Shown here: piece after piece, positions 1-7,260 of the stretch
How positions within the stretch are numbered: position 1 is the first letter of the stretch
Layout: each line of letters begins with the position of its first letter
Assembly (NCBI GenBank): GCA_035527715.1
Contig: DATKZY010000231.1
Span: 1 to 14,760 of the forward strand
Origin: DSUN01 sp035527715
GTDB taxonomy: Bacteria; Planctomycetota; PUPC01; DSUN01
Length of the DNA stretch: 14,760 nucleotides
Direction of reading: 5' to 3'
Translations under genes and position numbers: made by a program
Notes under the pieces: model-generated
Databases searched by the model: none
What the model was told of the DNA's origin: nothing
Seen by the model: only the letters and a program-made list of their open reading frames with translations

Positions 1-8
1 ATTCCTCC

Positions 9-23
9 GCCTCCTTCGGAGGC
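9..23. other. Small perfect hairpin near left edge
   Basis: GCCTCC-TTC-GGAGGC forms a 6-base stem with a 3-base loop, 53 bases beyond the stop of the URO-D-like gene on the minus strand. No T-run follows on either strand, so it is not a textbook intrinsic terminator. The stem arm CTCCTTCG (11-18) could also pair with CGAAGGAG (45-52), giving a competing fold. The rest of bases 1-76 shows no gene. Confidence 0.35.
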
Positions 24-76
24 TCAGAACGCGGCCACCTGTCTCGAAGGAGATTACACGCACCCCCCCGCCCGGC

Positions 77-1087
77 TCACGCGCCTTGCTCGCGGCAGGT
101 GTCGATCAGGGCCAGCACGTTCGCCAGCGGCACGTCCTTCGGCACGTCGTGGGCTGGCGCCAGCACGTAGCCGCCGCCCCGGCCGATCGCGGCCATCAGC
201 CGCCGGGCCTCGCCGCGCACGTCGTCCACCGTGCCGAACGGCAGGGTCCGCTGCGTGCTCACGCCGCCGTAGAACGAGATCCGCGAGCCGTACTTGCGCT
301 TCATCGCCGCGACGTCCATCGCCTCGGGCTGGAAGGGGTTGAAGCAGTCCACCCCGATCTCGATGAGGTCCGGGAACAGCTCGGCGACGGCGCCGCACGA
401 GTGGATGAAGACGGCCTTGCCGTGGTCGTGTGCGAAGGCGTATTGCCTCGCCAGGCGCGGCTTGAGAAAGCGCCGCCACAAGGCCCGCCCCATGATCACC
501 CCGCGCTGCATCCCCCAGTCGTCGCCGAACCGGCAGCCTTCCACGGGGAACTCCACGGCGTGGCTCATGAGCCCGAGGTTGAACTCCACGATGCGGTCGA
601 GCAGCTCGTCCACGAACTCGGGGTGCAGGTACATGTCCATCAGCAGGTTCTCCATCCCGCGCAGGGTCCAGGCCCGCTCGAAGAGCGAGAAGCCGATGTC
701 GGTGAGCCGGAACACGTCGGCGTGCGTGCGGCAGAAGTCCGCGTAGTGCGCGGTGCGGCGCGGGTCGTGTAGGTCGGGGAACTCGTAGCCGTCGAGCCGC
801 GGCTCGGGCAGCAGGCAGTTCGCCACGTTCCCGATGTCCTTGTCCACCGTGCGGTCCCACACGACCCCGAACTCGTCGCGCCAGAAGCCGGGCCGCACCT
901 CGGTCCACGCGTCGGGGGCCTGGGCATGCACGCACGCCAGGTGGTTGCCGATGACAGCGTCCAGGTCGCCCGTCCCGTAGTGCTGTTCCACCTTCTGGCG
1001 AATGGGGATCGTGAACGTGATGTGGTACGGGACGGCATCGGGCTGCTCGTGAGCCAATGCCATCGCCACGCGTTCGCGTCGGGTCAT
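77..1087 (-). CDS. Uroporphyrinogen decarboxylase-like (URO-D/MtaA-MtbA superfamily) protein
   Basis: The protein has 336 residues, normal for the superfamily. It starts MTRRERVAMALAHEQPDAVP, the usual opening of URO-D-like proteins, and carries GDDWG mid-protein and HSCGAV further on. The HxC pair matches the zinc-binding HxC of the corrinoid:coenzyme M methyltransferases MtaA/MtbA. The arginine-rich RQAGRYLPE-type motif of true haem-pathway HemE is absent, so decarboxylation of uroporphyrinogen is unlikely. Family members act in the cytoplasm, often on methyl groups carried by corrinoid proteins, but no corrinoid protein or methyltransferase partner is seen nearby. The ATG at 1087 is preceded by GGAG with an 8-base spacer and by a good promoter. 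It is transcribed divergently from proS. The family call is firm; the substrate is unknown. Confidence 0.85.
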   Translation of the reverse strand: MTRRERVAMALAHEQPDAVPYHITFTIPIRQKVEQHYGTGDLDAVIGNHLACVHAQAPDAWTEVRPGFWRDEFGVVWDRTVDKDIGNVANCLLPEPRLDGYEFPDLHDPRRTAHYADFCRTHADVFRLTDIGFSLFERAWTLRGMENLLMDMYLHPEFVDELLDRIVEFNLGLMSHAVEFPVEGCRFGDDWGMQRGVIMGRALWRRFLKPRLARQYAFAHDHGKAVFIHSCGAVAELFPDLIEIGVDCFNPFQPEAMDVAAMKRKYGSRISFYGGVSTQRTLPFGTVDDVRGEARRLMAAIGRGGGYVLAPAHDVPKDVPLANVLALIDTCREQGA

Positions 1088-1120
1088 GCGTCGGTCTCCG
1101 GCCCCCCACCGTGGCCCGCC

Positions 1121-1149
1121 ATCCTACGCACAGGCGCCGCCCCCGTCAA
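1121..1149 (-). promoter_or_regulatory. Sigma70-like promoter of the URO-D-like gene
   Basis: Read on the minus strand: -35 TTGACG (1149-1144), a 17-base spacer, -10 TAGGAT (1126-1121). The -35 matches the consensus at five of six bases and the -10 at four of six. Transcription would start near 1114, about 27 bases before the ATG at 1087. Confidence 0.6.
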
Positions 1150-1160
1150 GTGAGCCGCAC

Positions 1161-1170
1161 GGCGATCGCC
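1161..1170. promoter_or_regulatory. Palindrome GGCGATCGCC between divergent promoters
   Basis: This perfect 10-base palindrome lies between the two outward-facing -35 boxes (1144-1149 on minus, 1175-1180 on plus). The position suits a shared operator, but short GC-rich palindromes also arise by chance, and no regulator gene is adjacent. Confidence 0.25.
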
Positions 1171-1174
1171 CTGT

Positions 1175-1203
1175 TTGCAATCGCACCAGGGGTCGGGTAT
1201 AAT
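1175..1203 (+). promoter_or_regulatory. Sigma70-like promoter of proS
   Basis: -35 TTGCAA (1175-1180), a 17-base spacer, and a perfect -10 TATAAT (1198-1203). Transcription would start near 1210, leaving a leader of about 30 bases before the TTG at 1241. This rules out the upstream in-frame TTG at 1175, which lies inside the -35 box. Confidence 0.8.
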
Positions 1204-1226
1204 CCAGTTTCCCGTGGATTCCTGGC

Positions 1227-1234
1227 AGGAGAGG
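1227..1234 (+). promoter_or_regulatory. Ribosome binding site of proS
   Basis: AGGAGAGG stands 6 bases before TTG 1241. It decides for this non-AUG start over the in-frame GTG 1214 and TTG 1175. Confidence 0.75.
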
Positions 1235-1240
1235 CAGCCT

Positions 1241-2668
1241 TTGGCGAAGCTGACGAAGCGCGCGGACGATTACGCGCAATGGTATGTGGAACTAGTCCAG
1301 CGGGCCGAGCTGGCCGATTACGCGCCCGTGCGCGGCTGCATGGTCATCCGTCCCCACGGCTATGCGATCTGGGAGAACATGCAGCGGGCGCTCGACGGGA
1401 TGTTCAAGGCAACCGGCCACCAGAACGCCTATTTCCCGCTCTTCATCCCTGAAAGCTTCATGAAGAAAGAGGCCGAGCACGTCGAGGGCTTCGCGCCCCA
1501 CTGCGCCGTGGTCACCCACGGCGGCGGCAAGAAGCTCGAGGAGCCCCTCTACATCCGCCCCACCTCGGAGACGATCATCTGGGCGATGTACAAGCAGTGG
1601 ATCCAGTCGTACCGCGACCTGCCGCTGCTGATCAACCAGTGGGCCAACGTGGTGCGCTGGGAGATGCGGCCCCGCCTGTTCCTGCGCACCTGCGAGTTCC
1701 TGTGGCAGGAGGGCCACACGGCCCACGCGACCGACGCCGAGGCCGAGGAGGAAGCGCTCCGCATCCTCGACATCTACCGCACCTTTGCCGAAGACTATAT
1801 GGCCCTGCCCGTCGTGCCCGGCCTCAAGACCGATGCCGAGAAGTTCGCCGGCGCCATCCGCACCTACTGCATCGAGGCCATGACGCAGGACAAACGGGCC
1901 ATCCAGGCCGGCACCTCGCACAACCTGGGCCAGAACTTCGCCAAGGCGTTCGACGTGACCTATCAGGACGAGGCCGGCCAGCGGCAGCTCGTGTGGGCCA
2001 CGAGCTGGGGCGTCTCGACCCGCCTGGTCGGCGCACTCGTCATGGCCCACAGCGACGACCAGGGCCTCGTCCTGCCCCCGCGCCTCGCCCCCATCCACGT
2101 GGTCATCGTGCCCATCTACAAGACCGATGACGAGCGACGCGCCGTCCTGGCCTTCGCCTCCGGCCTCCACAAGGCATTGCCGAAGGACCTGGTGGCCCGC
2201 CTCGACGACCGCGAGCAGTACAAGCCCGGCTGGAAGTTCAACGAGTGGGAGCTCAAGGGCGTGCCGCTGCGGATCGAGGTCGGCCCCCGCGACATCGCTC
2301 AGGGCCACGTCGTCTTCGCCCGCCGCGACACCGGCGAGAAGCGCACCGTCGCCGCGGACCAGGCGCCCGGCCAGGTGCCCGACACCCTCGACGCCATTCA
2401 GAAGGGCATGTTCGACAAGGCCCTCGCCTTCCGCCTGGCCAACACCCGCGAGGTGAGGACCTACGCCGAGTTCAAGGAGCGCCTCGAGGCCGAGGGCGGC
2501 TTCTTCGTCGCCGACTGGGGCGGCACGACCGAACAGGAGCTTCAGATCCAGGAAGAGACGAAGGCCACGATCCGCTGCATCCCCCGCGAGGGCGGCGAGC
2601 CCCAAGGCCCCTGCTTCCTCACCGGCGGCAAGGCCAACGTCCGCGTCATCCTGGCCAAGGCGTATTAG
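1241..2668 (+). CDS. proS: Prolyl-tRNA synthetase, archaeal/Thermus type
   Basis: A cytoplasmic class II aminoacyl-tRNA synthetase that charges tRNA-Pro with proline. With the TTG start at 1241 it has 475 residues, close to the roughly 477 of the Thermus enzyme, and opens MAKLTKRADDYAQWYVELVQ. Motif 2 is RWEMRPRLFLRTCEF (from about residue 139) and motif 3 includes MAHSDDQGLVLPPR (from about 268). The anticodon-binding domain follows (PIHVVIVPIYK), then the C-terminal domain ending AKAY. There is no insertion domain of the E. coli-like bacterial ProRS. The C-terminal zinc site looks eroded: I see Cys446 and Cys458, but not the CxxxxC pair or the CxxC that complete it in Thermus. The start is set by the promoter at 1175-1203 and a strong Shine-Dalgarno. 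A palindrome lies directly after the stop. Confidence 0.96.
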   Translation: MAKLTKRADDYAQWYVELVQRAELADYAPVRGCMVIRPHGYAIWENMQRALDGMFKATGHQNAYFPLFIPESFMKKEAEHVEGFAPHCAVVTHGGGKKLEEPLYIRPTSETIIWAMYKQWIQSYRDLPLLINQWANVVRWEMRPRLFLRTCEFLWQEGHTAHATDAEAEEEALRILDIYRTFAEDYMALPVVPGLKTDAEKFAGAIRTYCIEAMTQDKRAIQAGTSHNLGQNFAKAFDVTYQDEAGQRQLVWATSWGVSTRLVGALVMAHSDDQGLVLPPRLAPIHVVIVPIYKTDDERRAVLAFASGLHKALPKDLVARLDDREQYKPGWKFNEWELKGVPLRIEVGPRDIAQGHVVFARRDTGEKRTVAADQAPGQVPDTLDAIQKGMFDKALAFRLANTREVRTYAEFKERLEAEGGFFVADWGGTTEQELQIQEETKATIRCIPREGGEPQGPCFLTGGKANVRVILAKAY

Positions 2669-2674
2669 GACGAA

Positions 2675-2716
2675 GGTCTGGGGGGGAACTTCTCCTGAGA
2701 AGCTCCCCCCCAGACC
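2675..2716. repeat. Long perfect palindrome after proS
   Basis: GGTCTGGGGGGG (2675-2686) pairs perfectly with CCCCCCCAGACC (2705-2716). The stem continues with an inner ACTTCT/AGAAG-type helix (2689-2693 with 2698-2702) around a CCTG loop, giving about 18 pairs with one mismatch. It starts 6 bases after the proS stop and ends 20 bases before the next gene's likely start. No T-run follows on either strand. It may act as a 3'-end stabiliser or attenuator, or be an interspersed palindromic repeat; its copy number in the genome cannot be seen from here. Confidence 0.7.
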
Positions 2717-2736
2717 CCTCTTCAAGAGCTTCCACA

Positions 2737-3645
2737 TTGCCTACCGCAGTCCTGAAGACCACTGACCTTACGAAGCGCTTCGGGCGCTTCACGGCGGTGG
2801 ACCGGCTCAGCATCGAGGTGAACGAGGGCGACGTCTTCGGCTTCCTGGGGCCGAACGGGGCGGGGAAGACGACGACGATGCGGATGATCGTGGGGCTCGT
2901 GCGCCCGACGAGCGGCCGCATCGAGGTCAACGGCATAGACGCCCGGCGCGACTTCCTCGCCGCCATCGCCCAGATCGGCTCGCTCGTGGACATCCCGGCC
3001 TTCTACCGCCACCTGTCCGGGCGCAAGAACCTCGCCCTCCTGGCACAGGTCGCGGGCGGAGTGCCCAAGGGCCGCATCGCCGAGGTGATCGAGGCCGTCG
3101 GCCTCCAGAAAGCCTGCGTCAAGAAGGTCAAGACCTATTCCCACGGCATGCTTCAGCGCCTGGCCATCGCCCAGGCGCTCCTCACCCGCCCCCCGTTGCT
3201 CATCCTCGACGAGCCGACCACCGGGCTCGACCCCGAGGGGAAGGTGGACTTCCTGCATCTCCTCCGCGGCCTGGCCCGCGAGCAGAGGATCACCATCTTC
3301 ATCTCCAGCCACCTCCTCGATGAGGTCGAGGAGATCTGCAACCGCGCAGCAATCATCAAGGACGGACGACTGTTAGTGTGTGGCGACGTTCGCAGCCTCC
3401 TTGCGGAGGAGCTGCGGACCTATCGCATCGTCGTCTCGGACCCGGCGAAGGCCCGTTCGCTCCTCGAGGGCCAGCCGTGGGTCCACGGGGTCGCAGGGGA
3501 GGACAACCGCCTCCTCGTGACCACGCGGCAGGAGGATGCCGCCCGGATCGCCGAGGTCGTCGTGGGGAACCGCATCGCGCTCGAGGAGCTTTCGCCCCAG
3601 CTCAAGAGTCTCCGCACCCTCTTCATGGAGCTGACGAAAGAGTGA
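2737..3645 (+). CDS. ABC transporter ATP-binding protein (BcrA/NatA-like)
   Basis: The ATPase subunit of an ABC-2 type transporter, about 302 residues. Walker A is GPNGAGKTT (residues 38-46) and the Q-loop region holds QIGSLVDIPAFYRHLSGR. The signature is SHGMLQR (135-141), a departure from LSGGQ that is common in this subfamily. Walker B is LLILDEPTTGLD (Asp158-Glu159 within it) and the H-loop is SSHLLDEVEE (His192). All catalytic residues are present. The roughly 90-residue C-terminal extension fits a BcrA/NatA-type subunit. The TTG at 2737 gives MPTAVLKTTDLTKRF, the usual N-terminus; it has no convincing Shine-Dalgarno and is the least sure start in the window. The longer frame upstream overlaps proS and is not coding. 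The gene overlaps the permease by 4 bases. The transported substrate is unknown. Confidence 0.9.
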   Translation: MPTAVLKTTDLTKRFGRFTAVDRLSIEVNEGDVFGFLGPNGAGKTTTMRMIVGLVRPTSGRIEVNGIDARRDFLAAIAQIGSLVDIPAFYRHLSGRKNLALLAQVAGGVPKGRIAEVIEAVGLQKACVKKVKTYSHGMLQRLAIAQALLTRPPLLILDEPTTGLDPEGKVDFLHLLRGLAREQRITIFISSHLLDEVEEICNRAAIIKDGRLLVCGDVRSLLAEELRTYRIVVSDPAKARSLLEGQPWVHGVAGEDNRLLVTTRQEDAARIAEVVVGNRIALEELSPQLKSLRTLFMELTKE

Positions 3646-4577
3646 CGCACGCCGCCCCCATCCGCCGCCCACTGCCTGTGCTCGGCAGCCTCTGCCGCAC
3701 CGGAAGGCTGACGTGGGTCGAGATCCGCAAGCTGGTCTCGCACAAGCTCTTCCCAGCCGCCCTTCTGATCACGCTCGGCGTGACGACGGGCCTGGCGCTG
3801 GCGACGAAGGCATTCACAGCGGGCATGGGGCCGCGGGGCTTCTCGAACTACAGCCTCTGGGTCACGAGCGCCGGCTACGGCTTGCAGGTCGGCACGCTGC
3901 TCCTGGTCGCCCTGGGCGCCATGGCCATGTCCACCGAGGCGACGGGGCGCACGCTGAACACGGTCCTCGCTCGCCCCATCCGCCGCATCGAGTTCGCCGT
4001 CGCGAAGGTCGTCTCGCTGGTCTTCGCCGTCGTGGCCGTCGTGCTGGCTGCGGCCCTGGCGGCCTACGTCGTGGGAGGCACGGTCGAGCCCACCCGGCCC
4101 CCCCTCGTCTGGCAGGCCGACGGCACGGCGGTCCCTGACTGGCACTTCCCTTCCTACGGCGACATCGTGGATCCCGATCCGCGCTACGGCGAGGGTGTCC
4201 TTCTCACCAAGGGCGCGGTGATGGGCGATATCCTGTTCGGCTTCCTTCTCCTCGTCGTCCCCGTCCTGGCCGGGGTGAGCGTGGGCTTCCTCGTCGGGAC
4301 GCTGATCGACTCCTCGGGCCTGGCGATCGGCCTCTCCGTCGGCGTGTTCATGACCCTCGAGGCCACGAAGTTCATCCCCGTCGTGGAGGACCAGCTCGGG
4401 CAGTTCGCCTACAACTACCCCATCACGCGGATTTCGGCCCTGATGCTCGAGGCCAGCGGCGGCACGGTGCCCCAGTGGGGCGACGCGCTTGCGGGCGTCG
4501 GGATTTCCGCCATCTACGTCGCTGTCTCCCTCCTCGTCTCCCTCGTCGTCTTCTGCCGCAGGGACATCACGCTATGA
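3642..4577 (+). CDS. ABC-2 type transporter permease
   Basis: The membrane subunit partnering the ATPase just upstream, 311 residues. Six hydrophobic segments are visible at about residues 36-57, 80-100, 121-145, 196-220, 221-245 and 286-308. A short hydrophilic N-terminus precedes the first, and a soluble loop of about 50 residues between the third and fourth is rich in Pro and Asp. The sequence GRTLNTVLARPIRRIEFAVAK after segment 2 resembles the cytoplasmic loop of NosY/BcrB-like ABC-2 permeases. The start is GTG 3642, whose last two bases are also the first two of the ATPase's TGA stop (GTGA overlap), with GGAG about 11 bases upstream; this implies translational coupling. The gene's own stop overlaps the ATG of the FG-GAP gene. 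The substrate and transport direction are not evident. Confidence 0.88.
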   Translation: MTHAAPIRRPLPVLGSLCRTGRLTWVEIRKLVSHKLFPAALLITLGVTTGLALATKAFTAGMGPRGFSNYSLWVTSAGYGLQVGTLLLVALGAMAMSTEATGRTLNTVLARPIRRIEFAVAKVVSLVFAVVAVVLAAALAAYVVGGTVEPTRPPLVWQADGTAVPDWHFPSYGDIVDPDPRYGEGVLLTKGAVMGDILFGFLLLVVPVLAGVSVGFLVGTLIDSSGLAIGLSVGVFMTLEATKFIPVVEDQLGQFAYNYPITRISALMLEASGGTVPQWGDALAGVGISAIYVAVSLLVSLVVFCRRDITL

Positions 4578-6121
4578 AGCACTGGCTCTCGCTCGTTGCG
4601 CTCGTCGCGTCCGTGGCTCACGCGGGCGGCGTGGCCTTTCACCGGCTCGACCTCGGCGCCGAGGCACAAAACGGGGCATTTGCCGAGGACCTCAGCGGCA
4701 GCGGCCGCCGCGACCTCATTGCACTGGGCTTCGGGCGGATCGCGATCTTCCGCTCCGACCCGCGCCAGCCGGCCGGCTTCGCCCCGACCCCGGAGCTGAT
4801 CGTCACTGGCCCGACCGCGTACTTCGCGGACGTCGCCGACGTCCTCCCCGCCAAGGGGAAGGAACTCCTCGTCATGACGCCGGACGGGATCTCCTGCTTC
4901 GTGCAGGAGAACGGCCGCTTTCTCACCACTCCACGCTCGCTCATCCGCTGCGACACGATTCTCGTGATGAACGCGATTCGCGCCGGGGTCGAGATGCGGG
5001 ACCAGCCCGCTGTCCCTGTCCTCCCCTGGAACTTCGCCTTCGACGTGAACGGCGACGGCCGCGACGACGTCCTGGTGCCCCACGACAAGGGGACCGATCT
5101 CTATCTCCAGCAGCCGGCGGGCCAGCTTGCGAAGCCCATCACGCTCGCCCTGTTCCCACTGGTCTACCACTTCGCCCCGGCAGGCCCGAAGCCCGACGAG
5201 TTCCGCCAGCGCGCCGCGCGCGCGCCCTGGTTCCGAGTCGCCATCGTGCCCGTCGAGAGCCGCGACGTGAACGGCGACGGGCGGATGGACCTCGTCTCCG
5301 GCGCCGACCACCTCGGACGCAGGTACTGGTTTGCTCACAAGGTGGACGGCACGTTCGACCCCGCCCGCGCCAGCCTCCCACCCGACGCCGACGAGCCGGG
5401 GAACTCCCAGACCCGACGCGTGGACATCAATGGCGACAAGCGCCTCGACACCTTCATCGAGGACACCGACGTCACCAACGTCTTCCGAATCCTCACCATA
5501 GTCCGGGTCTATCTGACCGATGCCAATGGCCGCCCCCCCGACAAACCGCAACTCATCCGCGACCAGAACGTGTTGATCCACACGAAGCTGCCCCTCCACG
5601 ACTTCGACGGCGACGGGGCGCTCGACTTCGCCATGTTCAAGACCGACATCACGCCCGTGGACATCGGGAAATGGGTCCGCCAATGCTTCGGGAAGATAGA
5701 CGGCTACCTCAATCTCTTCCTATTCGACCGCAAGGCCAACGCCTACCCGTCAAGCCCCGTCTACCGCCAGTGGGTGACGATGCGCTTCAAGGTGGACCCG
5801 ACCGAGGCGCTCATGGGCCTCGTCTGGGAACGCTATCTCTCGACCATGATGAGATTTGAGGGGGATTTCAACGGCGACGGCCGACTCGACCTTCTCCTCC
5901 GCGACAAGACCGAGCAGATCTCAATCTACTTCAACTCGGGTGATCGTCGACGCCTGTTTTCCAGCGACCCGGACATTGTGTTGCCCGACCTACCCGACTT
6001 CGCGGGGATCGCCCTCAGCGATCTCAACGGCGATGGCTGCACGGACCTCCTGCTCTATGGAACCGTCCACGCGGGCGGCCCTGACCATGTCGTGGCGGTC
6101 TATGTCTCCAAACGCCAATGA
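4574..6121 (+). CDS. Secreted FG-GAP/VCBS repeat protein
   Basis: The protein has 515 residues. It begins with a signal peptide (MKHWLSLVALVASVAHA, probable cleavage after Ala17), so it is exported. Seven FG-GAP-like blades can be recognised by Asp-rich calcium-binding loops of the DxNGDGxxD kind. They start at about residues 39 (degenerate, DLSGSGRRD), 157, 231, 284 (NGDKRLD), 343, 431 and 483. This suggests one seven-bladed beta-propeller filling the whole mature protein, the fold seen in integrin alpha chains and many bacterial secreted proteins. No catalytic domain or membrane anchor was seen. The ATG overlaps the permease stop (ATGA), so synthesis is probably coupled to the ABC transporter genes. 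A role as a binding or scaffold partner of the transporter is an inference. Confidence 0.88.
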   Translation: MKHWLSLVALVASVAHAGGVAFHRLDLGAEAQNGAFAEDLSGSGRRDLIALGFGRIAIFRSDPRQPAGFAPTPELIVTGPTAYFADVADVLPAKGKELLVMTPDGISCFVQENGRFLTTPRSLIRCDTILVMNAIRAGVEMRDQPAVPVLPWNFAFDVNGDGRDDVLVPHDKGTDLYLQQPAGQLAKPITLALFPLVYHFAPAGPKPDEFRQRAARAPWFRVAIVPVESRDVNGDGRMDLVSGADHLGRRYWFAHKVDGTFDPARASLPPDADEPGNSQTRRVDINGDKRLDTFIEDTDVTNVFRILTIVRVYLTDANGRPPDKPQLIRDQNVLIHTKLPLHDFDGDGALDFAMFKTDITPVDIGKWVRQCFGKIDGYLNLFLFDRKANAYPSSPVYRQWVTMRFKVDPTEALMGLVWERYLSTMMRFEGDFNGDGRLDLLLRDKTEQISIYFNSGDRRRLFSSDPDIVLPDLPDFAGIALSDLNGDGCTDLLLYGTVHAGGPDHVVAVYVSKRQ

Positions 6122-6139
6122 CTTACAGGGGGACAGGCG

Positions 6140-7183
6140 ATGCGTGCCGCCGTCCTCGAAGCTTCCGCTAAGATGGCCATCCGTAGCGTGCCCGACCCGC
6201 CCCTCCAGCCCGGCTGCATCGCCGTATCTCCCAAGGCAGTCGGCATTTGCGGCACTGACCTGCACGTCTACCTCGGCACGATGGAGCACAGGGTCCCCTA
6301 CCCGGCCATCCTCGGCCACGAGATGGCGGGCCTGGTGGCCGAGGTGGCGCCCGACGTCTCGGGCTTCCGCCCAGGCGACCCCGTGGCCGTGGACAACGTG
6401 TGGGCCTGCGGACGCTGCCCCCGCTGCGCCGAGGGCCAACTCAATGTGTGCGAACGACTTAGAGTGGTTGGGATAGACTGCCCGGGCGGCCTCGCCGAGC
6501 GCATCGTGGTGCCCGCAAGCCTCGTCTACCACTACCCCCGCTCGCTCCCGATCCACCACGGAGTGATGGTCGAGCTGTACTCCGTCGCCATCCACGCCTC
6601 TCGCCGCACGCAAGTCGAGACTGGCGATACCGTTGTGATTCTCGGGGCAGGGAAGGTCGGCCTGTCGCTCCTGGACGTTCTGCGCCGCTCGCCGGCCCGC
6701 CGCCTCATCAGCGTGGACATTGATCCCTTCCGGCTCGGCATCGCTCGCGAGCTGGGCGCCGACGTGGTGCTCAACCCTTTGAACTGCAATGTGTTAGACG
6801 AGGTCCGCAGCCTCACCGACGGCCGGGGTGCCGACAAGGTGCTCGAAGCCATCGGCCACCCGACCACTGTCCCCGGCCGGCCTGCCCCCGCGACCCTCGC
6901 CTTCGAGCTCATCCGCTCCGCCGGCCAGGTGACGATGATCGGCCAAGGCGAGCAAACGGACAGCGTGTACTGGCGCGAATTCGTCCTAAAAGAAGCCACA
7001 GTAAAGACTTCCCGCCTCAACCTCGGCGACTTCCCGCGTGCGATTTCCCTCCTTGAGGCGGGCCATTTGCACCCTGACAGTCTGATCACTCATCGCGTCC
7101 CGCTCGATGCCGCCCCCGCCGCGTTCGCCGACCTCGCCGCTCGCAAGCCTGGCATGCTCAAGGTCGTCGTCGAGCTCCCTTGA
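6140..7183 (+). CDS. Zinc-dependent alcohol dehydrogenase (MDR family, sorbitol/threonine dehydrogenase-like)
   Basis: A cytoplasmic NAD(P)-dependent oxidoreductase of the medium-chain family, 347 residues, normal length. Catalytic zinc ligands are visible in GICGTD (Cys37) and GHE (His60, Glu61). The structural zinc lobe has Cys90, Cys93, Cys96 and Cys104. The Rossmann motif is GAGKVG (near residue 171), and SVDIDPFR at the end of the second strand, with an acidic residue, favours NAD over NADP. The overall pattern resembles L-threonine 3-dehydrogenase, sorbitol dehydrogenase and other polyol dehydrogenases; the substrate cannot be fixed from sequence. The ATG is preceded by a GGGGGA Shine-Dalgarno at 6 bases. 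The gene begins 18 bases after the FG-GAP stop and is probably in the same operon, though the functional link is unclear. Confidence 0.92.
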   Translation: MRAAVLEASAKMAIRSVPDPPLQPGCIAVSPKAVGICGTDLHVYLGTMEHRVPYPAILGHEMAGLVAEVAPDVSGFRPGDPVAVDNVWACGRCPRCAEGQLNVCERLRVVGIDCPGGLAERIVVPASLVYHYPRSLPIHHGVMVELYSVAIHASRRTQVETGDTVVILGAGKVGLSLLDVLRRSPARRLISVDIDPFRLGIARELGADVVLNPLNCNVLDEVRSLTDGRGADKVLEAIGHPTTVPGRPAPATLAFELIRSAGQVTMIGQGEQTDSVYWREFVLKEATVKTSRLNLGDFPRAISLLEAGHLHPDSLITHRVPLDAAPAAFADLAARKPGMLKVVVELP

Positions 7184-7248
7184 CGCCTCCGTCGCATCCT
7201 CAGTTGGAGTGACTCTTCTTGGACATGGTAGTGCTGTTTCCTGGACAC

Positions 7249-7254
7249 AGGAGG
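7249..7254 (+). promoter_or_regulatory. Ribosome binding site selecting GTG 7261
   Basis: AGGAGG stands 6 bases before GTG 7261. The upstream in-frame TTG 7219 and ATG 7225 lack such a site and would put an extra segment ahead of the signal peptide. Confidence 0.7.
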
Positions 7255-7260
7255 ACCACT

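Noticed and set aside
1175..1240. Longer N-terminus for proS from TTG 1175 or GTG 1214
   Set aside because: TTG 1175 lies in the -35 box, and both starts lack a ribosome site; TTG 1241 has AGGAGAGG and fits the family's length.
2245..2736. Upstream extension of the ABC ATPase frame into proS
   Set aside because: The extension is an Arg-rich shadow of proS and crosses the palindrome; homology starts only at residue 1 of the shorter form.
1292..2737. 481-codon open frame antisense to proS
   Set aside because: It mirrors a clearly recognised essential gene; long antisense frames are expected at this GC content, and its translation is a low-complexity Gly/Ala/Leu/Val-rich sequence with no known motif.
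7204..7245. Possible promoter for the HEXXH gene (TTGGAG/TTGGAC-like boxes)
   Set aside because: No acceptable -10 box lies at 16-18 bases from either candidate.
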